Source: Cristatella mucedo
Taxonomy: Eukaryota; Bryozoa; Phylactolaemata; Cristatellidae
NCBI GenBank assembly: GCA_009760855.2
Contig: WPIO01000011.1
Coordinates: forward strand, 978,501-1,042,500
DNA: 64,000 nt
Direction of reading: 5' to 3'
Part shown: positions 44,130 to 63,429 of the stretch, one piece after another
Numbering within the stretch: the stretch's first letter is position 1
Layout: each line of letters starts with the position of its first letter
The notes under the pieces: model-generated
Databases searched by the model: none
Told to the model about the DNA's origin: nothing
Seen by the model: only the letters and a program-made list of their open reading frames with translations
Made by a program: the position numbers and the translations under genes

Positions 44130-45180
44130 TTTTCACTCACCTAAAACAACCCGCAGGGTTACCTAATCGTGACCAGGCGGCAACCTGTGCAGGAGAAGTT
44201 CGATGTATTTCTTCTGACCAAGACGTGGCGCAAGCGTCCTGGGCTGGCAGCCAAGCGTGCGAGACCATCGCATCCGGCTTTTTCCTTACCACTCCTTGCG
44301 GTTTGAGAAATTAGGCACTGCCGGGTTATAGGTAGGGACGCTGCTGCAGCTCACGAGTCGCTCGCAATTAAGTCCTGCAGCTTTTCTTCAGGTACATCGC
44401 TCGACTTAATAGCTATCGATATCCCATCAAAGAGCAAGCCTGTAACCAATTGTGCTGCGCCGACTCCTTCCCACAGTCCAGCCTCGCTACTAGAAGACGG
44501 TCGAAGCTCTTCACCAGAATCTAGCTGCGTTACAAGCTCGTGTCGATTGCTGGGATTTTAACACCGCCGTCGACGATTCAATGCAACGAGCGGGTGCATT
44601 AATTATGGAGCGGCCCTGGACGCTTTTGGCTTGGTCTAACGCGTTTATCATTAAGCGCATATTAGTGGCGGCCGTGTGGACGTCATCGTCACTCGAGTAC
44701 AAAGGATCTGTTTCTAGCGATATAATTGTGTACCCGCTGACCGGCTCGGATCATTGCTCAGTCTCATTTTCCATCCCCGCGCTTTTGTATGAAGTGCCCT
44801 TACATGCTTTCAAGAAATGTAGCTTGAAACGTATTGACACTGAGGAAATTTGCTAAATCTATTCGTGATGGATTCACCTTCTCGATCTGCATCCAGTCCA
44901 GACTCGGCCGACAGCCCCGCGACTTGTTCTGATTGCCTAAACCTCGGTATGCCCTTGACGAGCGTGCTCCCACAAAGACGTCCATTTACGAAGCCGAAGA
45001 GATACCTCTCCGCTTGTATAAAACCTTCAGCGCGTTACGAATTTTGGGTCCGAAACAAATATACCCAGCTTCAAAGGCAATGCCCGTGGCTACCAGCTGG
45101 AAGCTTAAAAATCCAATGGGTTCTTTTCAGCCAGAAACCCTAGCAGTCTCTCCAATTATATGGCAATCAAATTCATAAAA
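44130..45180 (+). mobile_element. LINE fragment: endonuclease and linker region
   Basis: Broken frames read FDVFLLTKTWRK (ETW-like), then LTGSDHCSVSFSIP (the SDH catalytic end of AP endonucleases, about 44,740) and ALDERAPTKTSIY (linker, about 44,940). The family cannot be told from this piece. Confidence 0.65.
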
Positions 45181-45184
45181 CAGC

Positions 45185-46150
45185 GAATGACTGTTAAGCT
45201 CATTAAGCCAATGAATGAAAGCTTAATAAGGCAGAACGATCTAAATCCCCTGATACTAAGTGTTTGATTGATTAACTCCCGACCTGCTTTGCTGAAATTG
45301 TCGCTCCCATTCGGACCTTACAAGGCCACCTCCGCCTAACGCCATCTGTGAGTAGCAACATGCAAGTACCCTAATGATTTATTCAAGGTTTCTACAGATA
45401 GTTGTAACAATATATTAAGTAGCATAACTGAGGCCATTAAACAGGCGACTCACTCTATACATCCCTATTTAGTCTTCGTTTGTGGACAAACGTAGCCCAG
45501 CAATAACTCGGGTTCTTATTAGTCGATCGGAACAAGAAGAATAGAGCGAGGGGACTGAGCCACAAGCTGAGGAGCTTGAAGGGCTAACTAAAATGCACGC
45601 GTGCCGCACAAATTTCTCGCGCGAGGCAAACTACTCGCATCGTGATGCGTATTCGCGAAATCCTGCTGGAGCCGGCGCAAGCTCGTCGTAAGCGGAAGCT
45701 GCGTGCTCTGACTCCGCAGTCAGAGTCAGAGCACGTGAGACATAGTAGCGCCGACATAGTAGCGCGGCGCGTGCTCCGCACGCAAACAGCAAAGCTGTTT
45801 TGATCCGTGGTACTGCCCGCTCGAGAGTAATTCTAAAATGCAAGCTGTTTCGGCTCGTGGGATGTATCGCGGGTAGCTACTTGTCAAATTATCCACCCAC
45901 TCCTCGCCCGATCGTAAGAGATGAACGTTTAAAGTGGTTCGGCTGCATTGACGAAGCGCACGTTCGCCGCCTTTGGACGATGGCCGGCCATCGACGCTTT
46001 CGTCCTTGTCCTACCGTCTGACGCGGTGAGGAGAGTTCGCTGGAACTAAAAATTGAAACGGCGGTTCCAACTAAACCAGCCACATTACGTCTGATAATCA
46101 TTACGAGAGCTTACTGCCTGCGAACTCGCTTCGCTGAGTCATTGTAGTAG
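45185..46150. other. No gene; 12-bp-arm palindrome
   Basis: Holds a hairpin with 12-bp arms at 45,703-45,714 and 45,723-45,734 (GTGCTCTGACTC). Frames 45,843-45,584 (minus) and 45,800-46,021 (plus) have no motif. Confidence 0.35.
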
Positions 46151-46155
46151 TAGTA

Positions 46156-46852
46156 CAGTCGTCCCTCGTTTATCGCGGTTAATCAGTACCGGACTCTACC
46201 GCGATAAGTGAATTTCCGCAAAGGTAGAATTCTATTTGTAAATCAAATATTTTTGTAGTTGAAATATTGAAAACCTGTTCACGACCCTCTAATTTATAAA
46301 TTATATTTATAAATTAAAATTTATAAATACGGTTTTTGGCGCTATTTGAGCCCCAGGATATGAAATAACACCACAATAGTCACCATCGCACTTGTATTTA
46401 CCAATATATCAGTGAGGATGAGAGAAAATAAGATATATTAGATGTTAAAAATATCATAATATTATCGTACACTTAATTACACGCGCACACAAAGTTCTTA
46501 CACTAGGATAGTAAAACGGGGAACAGCACGCTCTGATTGGCTTGGTTTCACAACAACCTATTTTTTGGAAACAAGTTCTTGCCCACACACAAGGAGTAGT
46601 CGAGCGGCTGCACCTGATGGCGTTGAAGGGTATGGGGAGGTGCTCGAAGACATAGACCTACAGACCAAATGCATATTAGTTTTAATTTGTATTGTAATAA
46701 AGGGGTGTATAATTGACTCTGATAACCAAGAGCGTGCTGTATCATTTTCACTGCCTTTATTACCTCTTTAATGAATATGCGTACTGTATTTGAAAGAACC
46801 GCGATAGAGTGAAGCAGCGAAAGTCGAAGCGCGAAGTGGCGAGGGACGACTG
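46156..46852. mobile_element. pogo/Tigger-like MITE, 697 bp
   Basis: Termini CAGTCGTCCCTCG and its exact complement CGAGGGACGACTG, with inner TATCGCGG and CGCGATAG echoes. Flanking TA on both sides (46,154-46,155; 46,853-46,854). AT-rich inside, no transposase. This fits non-autonomous pogo/Tigger elements of the Tc1/mariner superfamily, mobilised by a transposase made elsewhere. Confidence 0.92.
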
Positions 46853-46854
46853 TA

Positions 46855-47733
46855 GTCACAGTATGGTCAGGGAAGACAATGCTGCGCCATCTTGCCGCGT
46901 GATGAAAGTGCACCATCTTGCCGCGTGACGGAAGGACGGATGGGCTTACTCGCTTTCATTAGTAGAGAATCAAGATTATACGATAGTTTATGGCCGAAGC
47001 CGTATAAAAAGCCGGCGCCCCGAGATAGGCTGGCAGTTGGGGTTCTACCCTCAGTACAGGCATCGAAGCTGATTCGAGCTCGAGGCCAAAGGACCATTCG
47101 TGTACATCATGGCCGCTGTTGAACGTCTGTAACCGACCGCTGCTGTTAAATTGACTTTTCTGGATTATGGATATGGACTAGATATGTGTCCGAGGTATGA
47201 GCGCTCTGCGTCGCTTGCGTGTTCCTGCTACTGCCGGCGCACCTGCGTGCATTGGTGCAGCACCTACAATTAACTAACCGTGCTACAAGGTTTAGGCGTC
47301 ACTAGTATTCGGCGTGCGGCGACTGAGACTAGCACCGCTACGAGCGCGGTGTTTGCGGCCTAGTTCTGTCCGGATGTGGAAGCCGCTCACGGCATTTGTA
47401 ACCGTATGCATTCCTGAACAGACAGCACGGCTCGTCGGGTTTCGGGAGGGTTCTCGCTAGGCACCTGGTGAAAAAATTGTTGCGCCTTTATTTCAGCTAC
47501 GCGGTCACGCGGTTGGTGGGGGCGACTTGGCGGGAGCACAGGCCTGATTTGCGCCCAGAATCGCAGGTATTAGGAGCTACTGTACGGACGCACGGATACC
47601 CGCCGATGTTTGGTCGTTCTGCCGCCGCCGTCACAGTACGTAACTCGGGAGGTTCGGCACGAGGCGCACGTCTGCCAATCGGAGCAGAGAAGGGCGAGAA
47701 TTTGCACCCGCTTGAAGACGTCGACCCGACATT
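46855..47733. other. No gene identified
   Basis: A 16-bp duplication CCATCTTGCCGCGTGA occurs at 46,887 and 46,913. A TATAAAAA box lies at 47,003. Frames in this stretch lack motifs. Confidence 0.35.
47003..47010 (+). promoter_or_regulatory. Possible TATA box
   Basis: TATAAAAA followed by a GC-rich stretch with CTCAGTAC about 45 bp on. No downstream gene is recognised, so it may be chance or part of an element. Confidence 0.25.
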
Positions 47734-47734
47734 A

Positions 47735-47935
47735 ATAATAATAATGCACTTGATAAAGCGCCCTCGGAGAACACAATCTCTCTCTAGGCGCTTTACATTT
47801 GCTGCAAATGGAAATGCAATTGAATGGTGAGTAAAATCATGCTTGACAAACAAACAAGATGAATAACATGGTTAGGGGTGACATGCTCAGGGTCAGCATG
47901 CAAATGTGGTTAGTGGCAGCATGCACAGTGTTTAG
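47735..47935 (-). mobile_element. LINE-1f 3' end, 5'-truncated
   Basis: (AAT)n, hairpin tail (GAGAACACAATCTCTCTCTA), 3' UTR up to GCAGCATGCACAGTGTTTAG. Confidence 0.93.
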
Positions 47936-48252
47936 CAGTATCGCACAAAGAGAGAATGGTGAGTGGGTGAGTGAGTGAGTGAATGATGAGCGGCACAGCG
48001 CCGGCAAAGACGCTGCACGATACCTGCCTTCGTGTGCACATGTCGTACGCGCAGATCTTCATTGGCAGCACCAAGCATCCTGTGCCAATTTGTGTCACCC
48101 CCGATACGCTCTGCGAGAACGCTTCCTACTGTCAGGCTGGTGTTCAATTCAATGGGGCTGGGCCAGACCCGCTGTCTCTATCGCGAGCTACTGCAGAGGA
48201 CTTCATGGGCCACAGCGGCAGCCCAAACTCTCCGCGTCTTTGTATGTCTATA

Positions 48253-48397
48253 AAAATTTAATTCATTTGTATAGCTCCCTTAGACAACGTAGTCTGTATT
48301 CAGGCGCTTCACATGTGCCTCGGGGCTCGAGCCAGCGATCTCAGCCAGACCTTGGTCGGGGCGAGCACCTTAACCGCTGGACCAAATCAGCTCCCAG
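48253..48397 (-). mobile_element. SINE-1
   Basis: Nearly complete reversed copy: AATTCATTTGTATAGCTCCC tail, CTCGGGGCTCGAGCC, AGACCTTGGTCGGGGCGAGC and ACCAAATCAGCTC head. Confidence 0.93.
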
Positions 48398-48404
48398 CTT
48401 CATA

Positions 48405-48530
48405 TGCTCGCCCCTGCCCTCACAGAGGTCTGGCCGAGGTCGTGGGCTCAAGCTCTGTGGCATGTATGATGCCACTGAATAAAGATTGAGTTCTCTCAGG
48501 GCACTAGACCAATTAATAATAGCTTTTTAA
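48405..48530 (+). mobile_element. SINE-1, head-to-head with the previous copy
   Basis: TCTGGCCGAGGTCGTGGGCT, AATAAAGATTGAGTTCTCTC and GGGCACTAGACCAATT; the first part of the head is missing. Confidence 0.85.
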
Positions 48531-48539
48531 AGTTTTTTA

Positions 48540-48880
48540 CACATGCGTGTCTGGCCGTGCAGCTTTGCGCAAACTCTAGCCTCTTGATACGCAGGCATGA
48601 CGCCTACAACGAGCAGATTGGGAAAATATTGGCGTGATTTCACAAACGCGTGGATAATTTGGCCGTGGTACAATTATCTAAACAAGCCCAAGTTTGTGTA
48701 ACGTTACGAAGTCGAAACGGAGCAGGCGTGTATGTGGGGCAGATGTGGTGATCATCTCTAGACAAATCCTTTCTGAAAAGGATAAAACGTTAAAGCCTTG
48801 GCGATATGCTGACAGAGCCTATTTGAGGGCTATCGTGTCCATTGTTTTGTTAATACCAAGTTTCCCATCGCTATTCAATT
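48540..48880 (-). mobile_element. Degraded LINE-1f fragment
   Basis: TTCACAAACGCGTGGATAAT, ATTATCTAAACAAGCCCAAG and GATATGCTGACAGAGCC follow the RT thumb order of better minus-strand copies. Confidence 0.68.
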
Positions 48881-48884
48881 GTTT

Positions 48885-49555
48885 TGCGGCCCGTCAGCTT
48901 TTTCTGAGAATGCGACGTGAGGCGAGTCGCTTTAGGGCAGCCTGCTAGTGAGTAGGCAGCGCGAAGCACCAGCTCCGTCGCCATCAGCAGCCACCGGGCT
49001 GCAGTCTCTCGTTGGTGCCATTTTGCGTGTCTTGAGACGTAGCATTACGACCCTTGACCCAGTGGCCCATACGACCTGCTTCCCACGACTGTAAGACTGG
49101 GCTGCGTTGACTGAAGGAGATCGAAGGCTATCGAAGATTACTAACTTCCCAGATTCGCGAAAGAATTTGAACGCCGTGCGCGACAGTGTCGTCGTCCATC
49201 TTTAAGAAACTAAAACCCCGACGCCACAGCAGGAGCCTTTGTGCTTTGCGCTTCCCTCGCCACGCCTAGTCCTCGCCTAAGGTGGCCGTTGCCGACCTCC
49301 AAACCCGGATGGCCGCTCTCGAAGGGTCTCGAGGCATTGCTGCTAATCAATATTGGTGCAGACGAAGTGTCATCCCTACGAAATCCACGTTTGTGCTTAA
49401 GGCCTTGCGGCTGTTTTGCCTCATACAGATAATTTGGTAACTTTGTATGTTTGTTTTTTTACACTGAACTGCAGTTCTACATTCAAACAGTTTTATCACG
49501 TTTCCCGAAGTTTCTAATAATTTTTCTCACTTATTGGTGCATTTTTCCAAACACG
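48885..49555. other. No gene recognised; faint ORF1-like stretch
   Basis: At about 49,280-49,345 the plus strand reads VAVADLQTRMAALEGSRG, a heptad-like run such as LINE ORF1 coiled coils carry, but too short to call. Confidence 0.25.
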
Positions 49556-49556
49556 T

Positions 49557-50075
<519 letters not shown>

Positions 50076-50082
50076 TAATTGC

Positions 50083-50866
50083 CAGGTCCACAGTCAAATC
50101 TGCCTATTTTCAGCTTCATAACATTGCTAAAATTCGGGCTTGTTTAGATAAGGATACCACGTCCAAGTTGGTCCATTCATTCGTGACATCCCGTCTCGAC
50201 TTCTGCAACTCACTGCTTACTAGCCTACCAGCATGTGCGATCAGGCGATTGCAGCTGGTGCAAAACTCGGCAGCTAGGCATGTCTGTCGTGAGCATCGCA
50301 GTTGCTACATTACTCCACTTCTCGCCGACCTGTACTGGCTACCAGTCAAGCAACGGATTGACTTCAAGGTTTTGTCGCTCACTTTTAAGTCCCTTCATTC
50401 TATGGCTCCAGCCTATCTCTCAGATCTACTTCTCCACCAGGCCAAGCATCGTACCACCTGCTTTTTGGAATCCAACAGTCTACCAATACCTCGTACAAAC
50501 CTCAAATCCTTTGGAGACCGTGCATTTAGTTCGTATGCTCCCAAAGCCTGGAACTTCCTCCCGACCTGCGTCAGAACATCCCCTGACCTGACCACAATTA
50601 AAAAGAACTTAAAAACACACCTATTTAGGACAGCATTTAGTGGGTCCCTGTGATTCGTCTTCGATGTGCTTATGCGTGCTGACACTGTGCATGCTGCCAC
50701 TTACCACATTTGCATGCTGACCCTGTGCATGTCACCCCTAACCATATTATTCATTTTGTTTGGATATCAAGCATGATATTACCCACCATTCCATTGCATT
50801 TCCCTTTGCAGTAAATGTAAAGCGCCTAGAGAGAGATTGAGTTCTCTGAGGGCGCTTTATCAAGTG

Positions 50867-50901
<35 letters not shown>

Positions 50902-50902
50902 C
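50083..50902 (+). mobile_element. LINE-1f, well preserved 3' part
   Basis: Open from KSAYFQLHNIAKIRACLDKD to the natural stop after FRTAFSGSL (50,653), then full 3' UTR, hairpin and eight ATT units. One of the least decayed copies; starts directly after the (CT)n array. Confidence 0.95.
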
Positions 50903-50904
50903 AG

Positions 50905-51610
50905 GCTAAAGAATTTGCACAAACAAATTTTCACATTGAGGTCTGCTTCCATTGCAGCTTGCTTGATTAACGACCCTATATACCCTATTTTATTCCTGTT
51001 AGGTAGGTAAAACTACCCTGTGTAGTAACCGCTTTTCGGGGTTGCAGACGGAGAGACGTATTATGGTGATTCCCCGCACTTAACAGAATGCCGCGACTCG
51101 TGGCTTAGATATTACTGCTGCTAAAAGCAGCCGCTGTAAGGATAATAGAGCCGCCGTTTTAGTAAGCCTATACTGCGATGGCAGAGCTGCGGGGCGGAGC
51201 CACACGAACGTGACCAATCAAGAGAGGCCACGCTGCGGTGAAGACAAACCGTGAAATTAAAGACGAACAATTGCATACGCCACGAGGAAGACTGAAATAG
51301 TGGATACGTTACATCGTCGCTTGGCCGTTACGTTTAGGAGCTACAGTTATCTCCCTTGCACGTGTCAGCTGAGGCCGACGACGACTGCCCACGCGAGATC
51401 GGCAGGCAGACGCCAGCAGACGCGCTCTCCCGCTCTCCCGCGTGGAGCCGTCGCGCGATGCTCATCGCCCGCGCCTTAAAGGGCCGGAGGAAAAGGTGCC
51501 GCGTCCGTCCGTCGGGCGAAGGCGGCTCATTGAGCGAAGCGCTCGCCTCAGTAACTGCGCCGACTGATCTCGCTGCGGAGAGTGGCTGAGCTCCATGTGA
51601 CTAAGATCCC
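50905..51610. other. No recognisable gene
   Basis: Moderately GC-rich. The frame at 51,356-51,589 (plus) has no motif. Confidence 0.35.
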
Positions 51611-51611
51611 A

Positions 51612-51790
51612 CTTGATAAGGCGATCTTGATAAGGCGATCGTTCTTCTTCACGATATCTCGGTTCCGAGGTCGTGGCTTTGAATTCTGCCGTTGGCGATC
51701 CTGTATTGCCGCTCCGAGCGGTGGTGATAGCCATTAAGGCTTTTCTGTCGCTATACTAAGGAGGCTGTTGAATCAACTAGATATGCTTTT
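51612..51790 (+). mobile_element. Degenerate SINE-2
   Basis: GATAAGGCGATCG, TCCGAGGTCGTGGCTTTGAA, CCGAGCGGTGGTGATAGCCA and GGAGGCTGTTGAATCAACTA. The head is partly duplicated (GATAAGGCGATC twice). Confidence 0.78.
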
Positions 51791-51851
51791 ACCGCAGTAG
51801 ACTCTCATCTCTGCAGTAAACCCGAGTCAGTCGCTAATTCGCAAAATCTAT

Positions 51852-51996
51852 CAGCCGAGCTGGTTCGGTCCAGTGGTTAAGGTGCTCGCCCTCAACCATG
51901 GTCTGACTGAGGTCGTGGGCTCGAGCCCTGAGGCATATGTGAAGCGCCTGAATAGAGATTAAGTTCTATTGGGGCGCTATACAAATGAATTATAGT
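51852..51996 (+). mobile_element. SINE-1, best-preserved copy
   Basis: Head GCCGAGCTGGTTCGGTCCAG, GTGGTTAAGG (A box), GGTCGTGGGCTCGAGCCC (B box), then GCGCCTGAATAGAGATTAAG and GGGGCGCTATACAAATGAAT, a tail resembling the LINE-1f 3' hairpin. Confidence 0.95.
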
Positions 51997-51999
51997 TAT

Positions 52000-52558
52000 C
52001 AGAATCCATATGAAATCCAACGAAAATCAGATGCGGTTCGCACATCTCATTGTTGGTGGTTAAGCGAAGGACTGAAGTGGATTGTAGCACTGGCCCAAGT
52101 CATTGCAGTCGATAGGGGTGCAATGCTTGAGAGCGCGCGTGCGTTCGTGATGGAAAGAAATCTTGCGCCACACTTTAAAAGGAGCGCGGTGTAATGTGCA
52201 ATAAAAAATCGAAGCAGCGAAGTCTATTTTGTGTGGATTGACTAGAGTGGAGTAGAGAGTGACGCCGGCCTCGGCAATTCAATCGTGAGAAAGTACGAGC
52301 GATAAATTTGGTGAGGCTGATCCGTTATGCTAATAGTTTATGTGCCGATGGCGTTTATGACCTGGTGATGTTTTATGACCTGGCGATGTATTATTATGGC
52401 CTGGTGAGGATGTATGCCTCGGTATTCCCGCTGAAGTCAGATCATGGCCCAGCGGGGAGTCCACGGCGGTCGGTAGAGACAGGCAGCACAGGTAGCACAG
52501 GTTGCGACTAGGACGTCTGCTGGAGCGGCGGCGGCCGCAGCTGCGAAAGTCCGTGCGC
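52000..52558. other. Upstream flank of TRAF, no gene seen
   Basis: Short frames only. A small TGACCTGG/GATGTTTTATG repeat lies at 52,359-52,405. Confidence 0.35.
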
Positions 52559-52559
52559 G

Positions 52560-53600
52560 ATTGATGCTCGTCGCCGTGTTTCCGTGTGCGATCGCACCGT
52601 GCGCACCACCGTTCGCGTTCAACTTTACTTTGGGTGGACAATTGTGCGAATGCGAAAGTCGACGACGGTGCGATCGAAATGTGAGCTCCTTGCGCAAAGG
52701 ATGCATCCGGTGGATGCACGCTCGGTTAGGGCGCGTTGCAGTGGATTGCGGCCATTCGTCGTCGCAGCCCTGTAGCCGGCGCCATCTATCGGCGACGGCT
52801 GCTCGAGCGCTCGCCACTCGCAGGAAAACAGGCGAGAAGCGGCCGGCGCCGCGGCGTTCAGCCGTCGTTGCGCCCGCCCCGCGCGCGCCCCGCGCGCGCG
52901 CGCGTTCGGCGGCCGCAACGAAAGCGGTAGTCGCAGCGGGTGCCCGGACACCTTTCGAGCGCCGGCCGCCGAGGGAATAAGGGCGGCAGCGTTGTCCGTT
53001 AGCCCTCTCGGACCAGCCGCTTCGCAGAGCCTGCCGCCGCAGCTGCCGCCGCCGCCGCAGCCGCCGCCGCCGCCGCCGGCCGGGTTTGCAGCTCGCGTCG
53101 ATCCGACTCGGCGGCTGCGACTGGCGAACAGGTGCTCGCACAAGTCGCCCGCCCCGTCAGATGACGTTTGCGAGCAATCGATGGCGTCGTCAACGCCTGC
53201 GTCCGGCATTGTTTCTGCGCCAGCGAGCGGCGGCGCAAGCGTATCGCTCACACTAACTAGTCTGCCGAGGAAGCGGCGGCTGGCATCGCGCGCGCCCGCC
53301 CGCCGCCCGTTCTCGACGCCGACCAGCACCAGCAGCAGCAGCAGCGAGCGGGTGATCGTAGCAGCTCAGTCGCATCGTAGCAGCGTCGCAGCCGCCGCTA
53401 CGCCCAGCCTCGTCGCTCGGCTCTCGCCTCCGCCGCCGCCGCCTCCGTCGGCGGCACCCGACCTCGATCCGACCGGCTCGGAGAGAGCGACGCGCTGCAG
53501 CGAGCTCGCCGCTCACCGCGTGCCGCCGAAGCAGCAGCAATAGCAGCTGCGCTCTTACGTCGCCGCCGCCGTCATCCTACGCCGACGACACCGTCGCGAG
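52560..53600 (+). promoter_or_regulatory. GC-rich 5' region (CpG-island-like) of TRAF
   Basis: GC-rich DNA with many CpG, CGCG runs (52,880-52,910), CCG runs (53,030-53,080) and a short CAG run (53,328-53,346) directly precedes the TRAF ATG. An open frame to a TAG at 53,541-53,543, with an internal ATG near 53,180, would encode a Ser/Pro-rich peptide. I treat it as 5' leader or a possible uORF because it resembles no domain I know and its outer frame lacks an ATG. Confidence 0.45.
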
Positions 53601-53601
53601 G

Positions 53602-61480
<7,879 letters not shown>

Positions 61481-61955
61481 TAGACTCACAGCCGCCTGGC
61501 GCCGCCCCGTCCCGACACCGGAAGTCGTCCCCGTTCGCTTCGCCGCCGGGGGCCCCCCCCCCCCGCCCGCCCGGCAGGGGGGGTGCGCAGGGCTGCTTCG
61601 CGTCACGCCGAGGTTCTGACGCGGGGAGATCGTCAATTATTCTGCTACCGCTAGATTATATTTTTTTAAACCTGCCCGCTGTCGACGCGGCAATCGCCAC
61701 TGCAAGCGCACAAGCTGCGACCAGCGCGTGCGGGCGGTTCGGTCGGGGCAACATCTGAGGGAGCATCTGAGGGAAGCGCCCGTCGCGCGGGAAAATCTGC
61801 CGCCGCCGCTGCCGTTCTTTCCTCAGTCGACAAATCTATATTTATTCTAATACTCGCGCATGGAAGCAAGCGTTGTGCATGATCGTTTTTGTGTCAATCG
61901 GCGAAGCTTCATTTCACGTTCAAACACGGCGGCGGAGGGGGAGGTTTGAGGGGCC

Positions 61956-62060
61956 GCAGGAACATTTGCCGCAGGAACATTTGCCGCAGGAACATTTGCC
62001 GCAGGAACATTTGCCGCAGGAACATTTGCCGCAGGAACATTTGCCGCAGGAACATTTGCC
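61956..62060 (+). repeat. 15-bp tandem repeat, exactly 7 copies, TRAF 3' UTR
   Basis: Unit GCAGGAACATTTGCC repeated seven times without change over 105 bp. It lies between the stop codon and the poly(A) signal, so it should be transcribed. Confidence 0.97.
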
Positions 62061-62209
62061 GTGGTGGCGGCGGTGACCTCCTGCTCGCTCCTCGACAGTC
62101 CGCCGCCGCCGCTGTGCCGCCGCCGCCGCTGCTGTCGCGGCGGCGGCACAGCCTCTGCTTTATTCGTCGTCGACCGCGTCAATGTGCTCCTTGCTGTGAT
62201 TACTGTGAA

Positions 62210-62215
62210 AATAAA
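62210..62215 (+). terminator. Poly(A) signal of TRAF
   Basis: Canonical AATAAA 730 bp after the TRAF stop codon, the first on this strand in the 3' region. The predicted 3' UTR would include the 15-bp tandem repeat. Confidence 0.6.
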
Positions 62216-62219
62216 AACC

Positions 62220-63425
62220 GTCACCCAGAAGGCGCGCGCAGGCTCGTGCTAGGGACGCGCGCGCTCGGTGCCCGCAGAGCGCCTCTTCAGCGACGACGCA
62301 GCCAGCGTACAGCACTGGGTCCTGGACGTCGGAGCGCGTTCGCCGCCGCGGCGTCCATTACTTGTACGTTGTGCGCGCGTCCACGGAGTACGTGGTGCGT
62401 ACATGACGGAACTCGGCTCGCTGCCGCACCACGATCGCAGCCAGCCCGACCCGCCATCTTGGCAACTTGTCTCGAAACTTCAGGTCATCGTTGGCCGTTG
62501 CTGCGGGCGAGTGCCAAGGCTGATGGGTAAAAGCTGATGAGCAACCGCTGACGGTCTTCTTTCCAGTGTCACTCCCAACGAAAAAAACACTTGACCGTAT
62601 AGCGCTAGACCAGTTAGAATTCATGTGCGAAATTCTAACCGTGCAGGCTAGTTCGAGTCAGGTGTTAGAAGCAGATCAATCTTCAGAGTTAGCGGCGCTG
62701 CTTGGTTATAGCGAACTTCCCGTGCGTGCTCACTAGAAGAGAGTCTATCCACTGGTTCTGCTTGGTCTCTGGACAGCGACTTTTGCTCCCATCTATCACC
62801 AAAGATTGCATGTAGTCTCGCACAAATCTCTTTGGCCCTTGACAATGTCCTTAAGGGTCAAGGTCTAAAAGAATGGGTCGAAATATAATTTTTCTCTTTC
62901 AGTAGGATTATATGCTACAAATACAATCCAATTTTTGACGATTAGATAAATTCAAGATAAAATTAAAAAAAAATTAAAAACTCACCATGTTGAAATCTCA
63001 TTTGAAGACTTAGGAGAGTTTTTGTCAATGTTAATCCAGTTATCTATCTTAAAGTAAGGAATGCGAACCCGGGTTTTCATTTTACGTCAAATTCCTTTAA
63101 CAATTCATAATCTTATTATGGCCGATTTAATCGCCAAGCGACAAGGTCTTACTTTTTATTTTAGAAAAAAACGTACTTGCGCTCAGGTGTAAAACCAGGA
63201 TCTTCATCAGGGAGGGGCGAGACCCGCGAAACCTCCCATGTAGGCCAGGCTAGACGTGCAATTAATGAAAAGTTATAGCACAAGTTCACAGTGTTCACTT
63301 GAAACGAACTCGGCGGCTGCAACTATCGCATGGAGTTAAGACATAATTTCATCCCTCGCGACGGTCTGTGAGTGTAGAAGTAGGGGTAGCCGAGATCGCT
63401 GCCGCGCTGTAGGGGGGGTGGGGGG
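62220..63425. other. Intergenic, no gene recognised
   Basis: A minus-strand frame at 62,845-62,648 (SRAKEICARLHAIFGDRWEQ) has no domain I recognise. The 62,880-63,200 part is AT-rich. Confidence 0.35.
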
Positions 63426-63429
63426 TAAA

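Noticed and set aside
46884-46930. 16-bp duplication beside the MITE
   Set aside because: Short local duplication with no link to the element ends; not a target-site duplication.
52992-53543. 183-residue Pro/Ser/Ala-rich frame before TRAF
   Set aside because: Its frame starts without an ATG, it is compositionally simple, and it is not in frame with the RING exon. Kept only as a possible uORF.
61956-62060. CRISPR-like array
   Set aside because: The 15-bp units are directly adjacent with no spacers: a tandem repeat in a eukaryotic 3' UTR.
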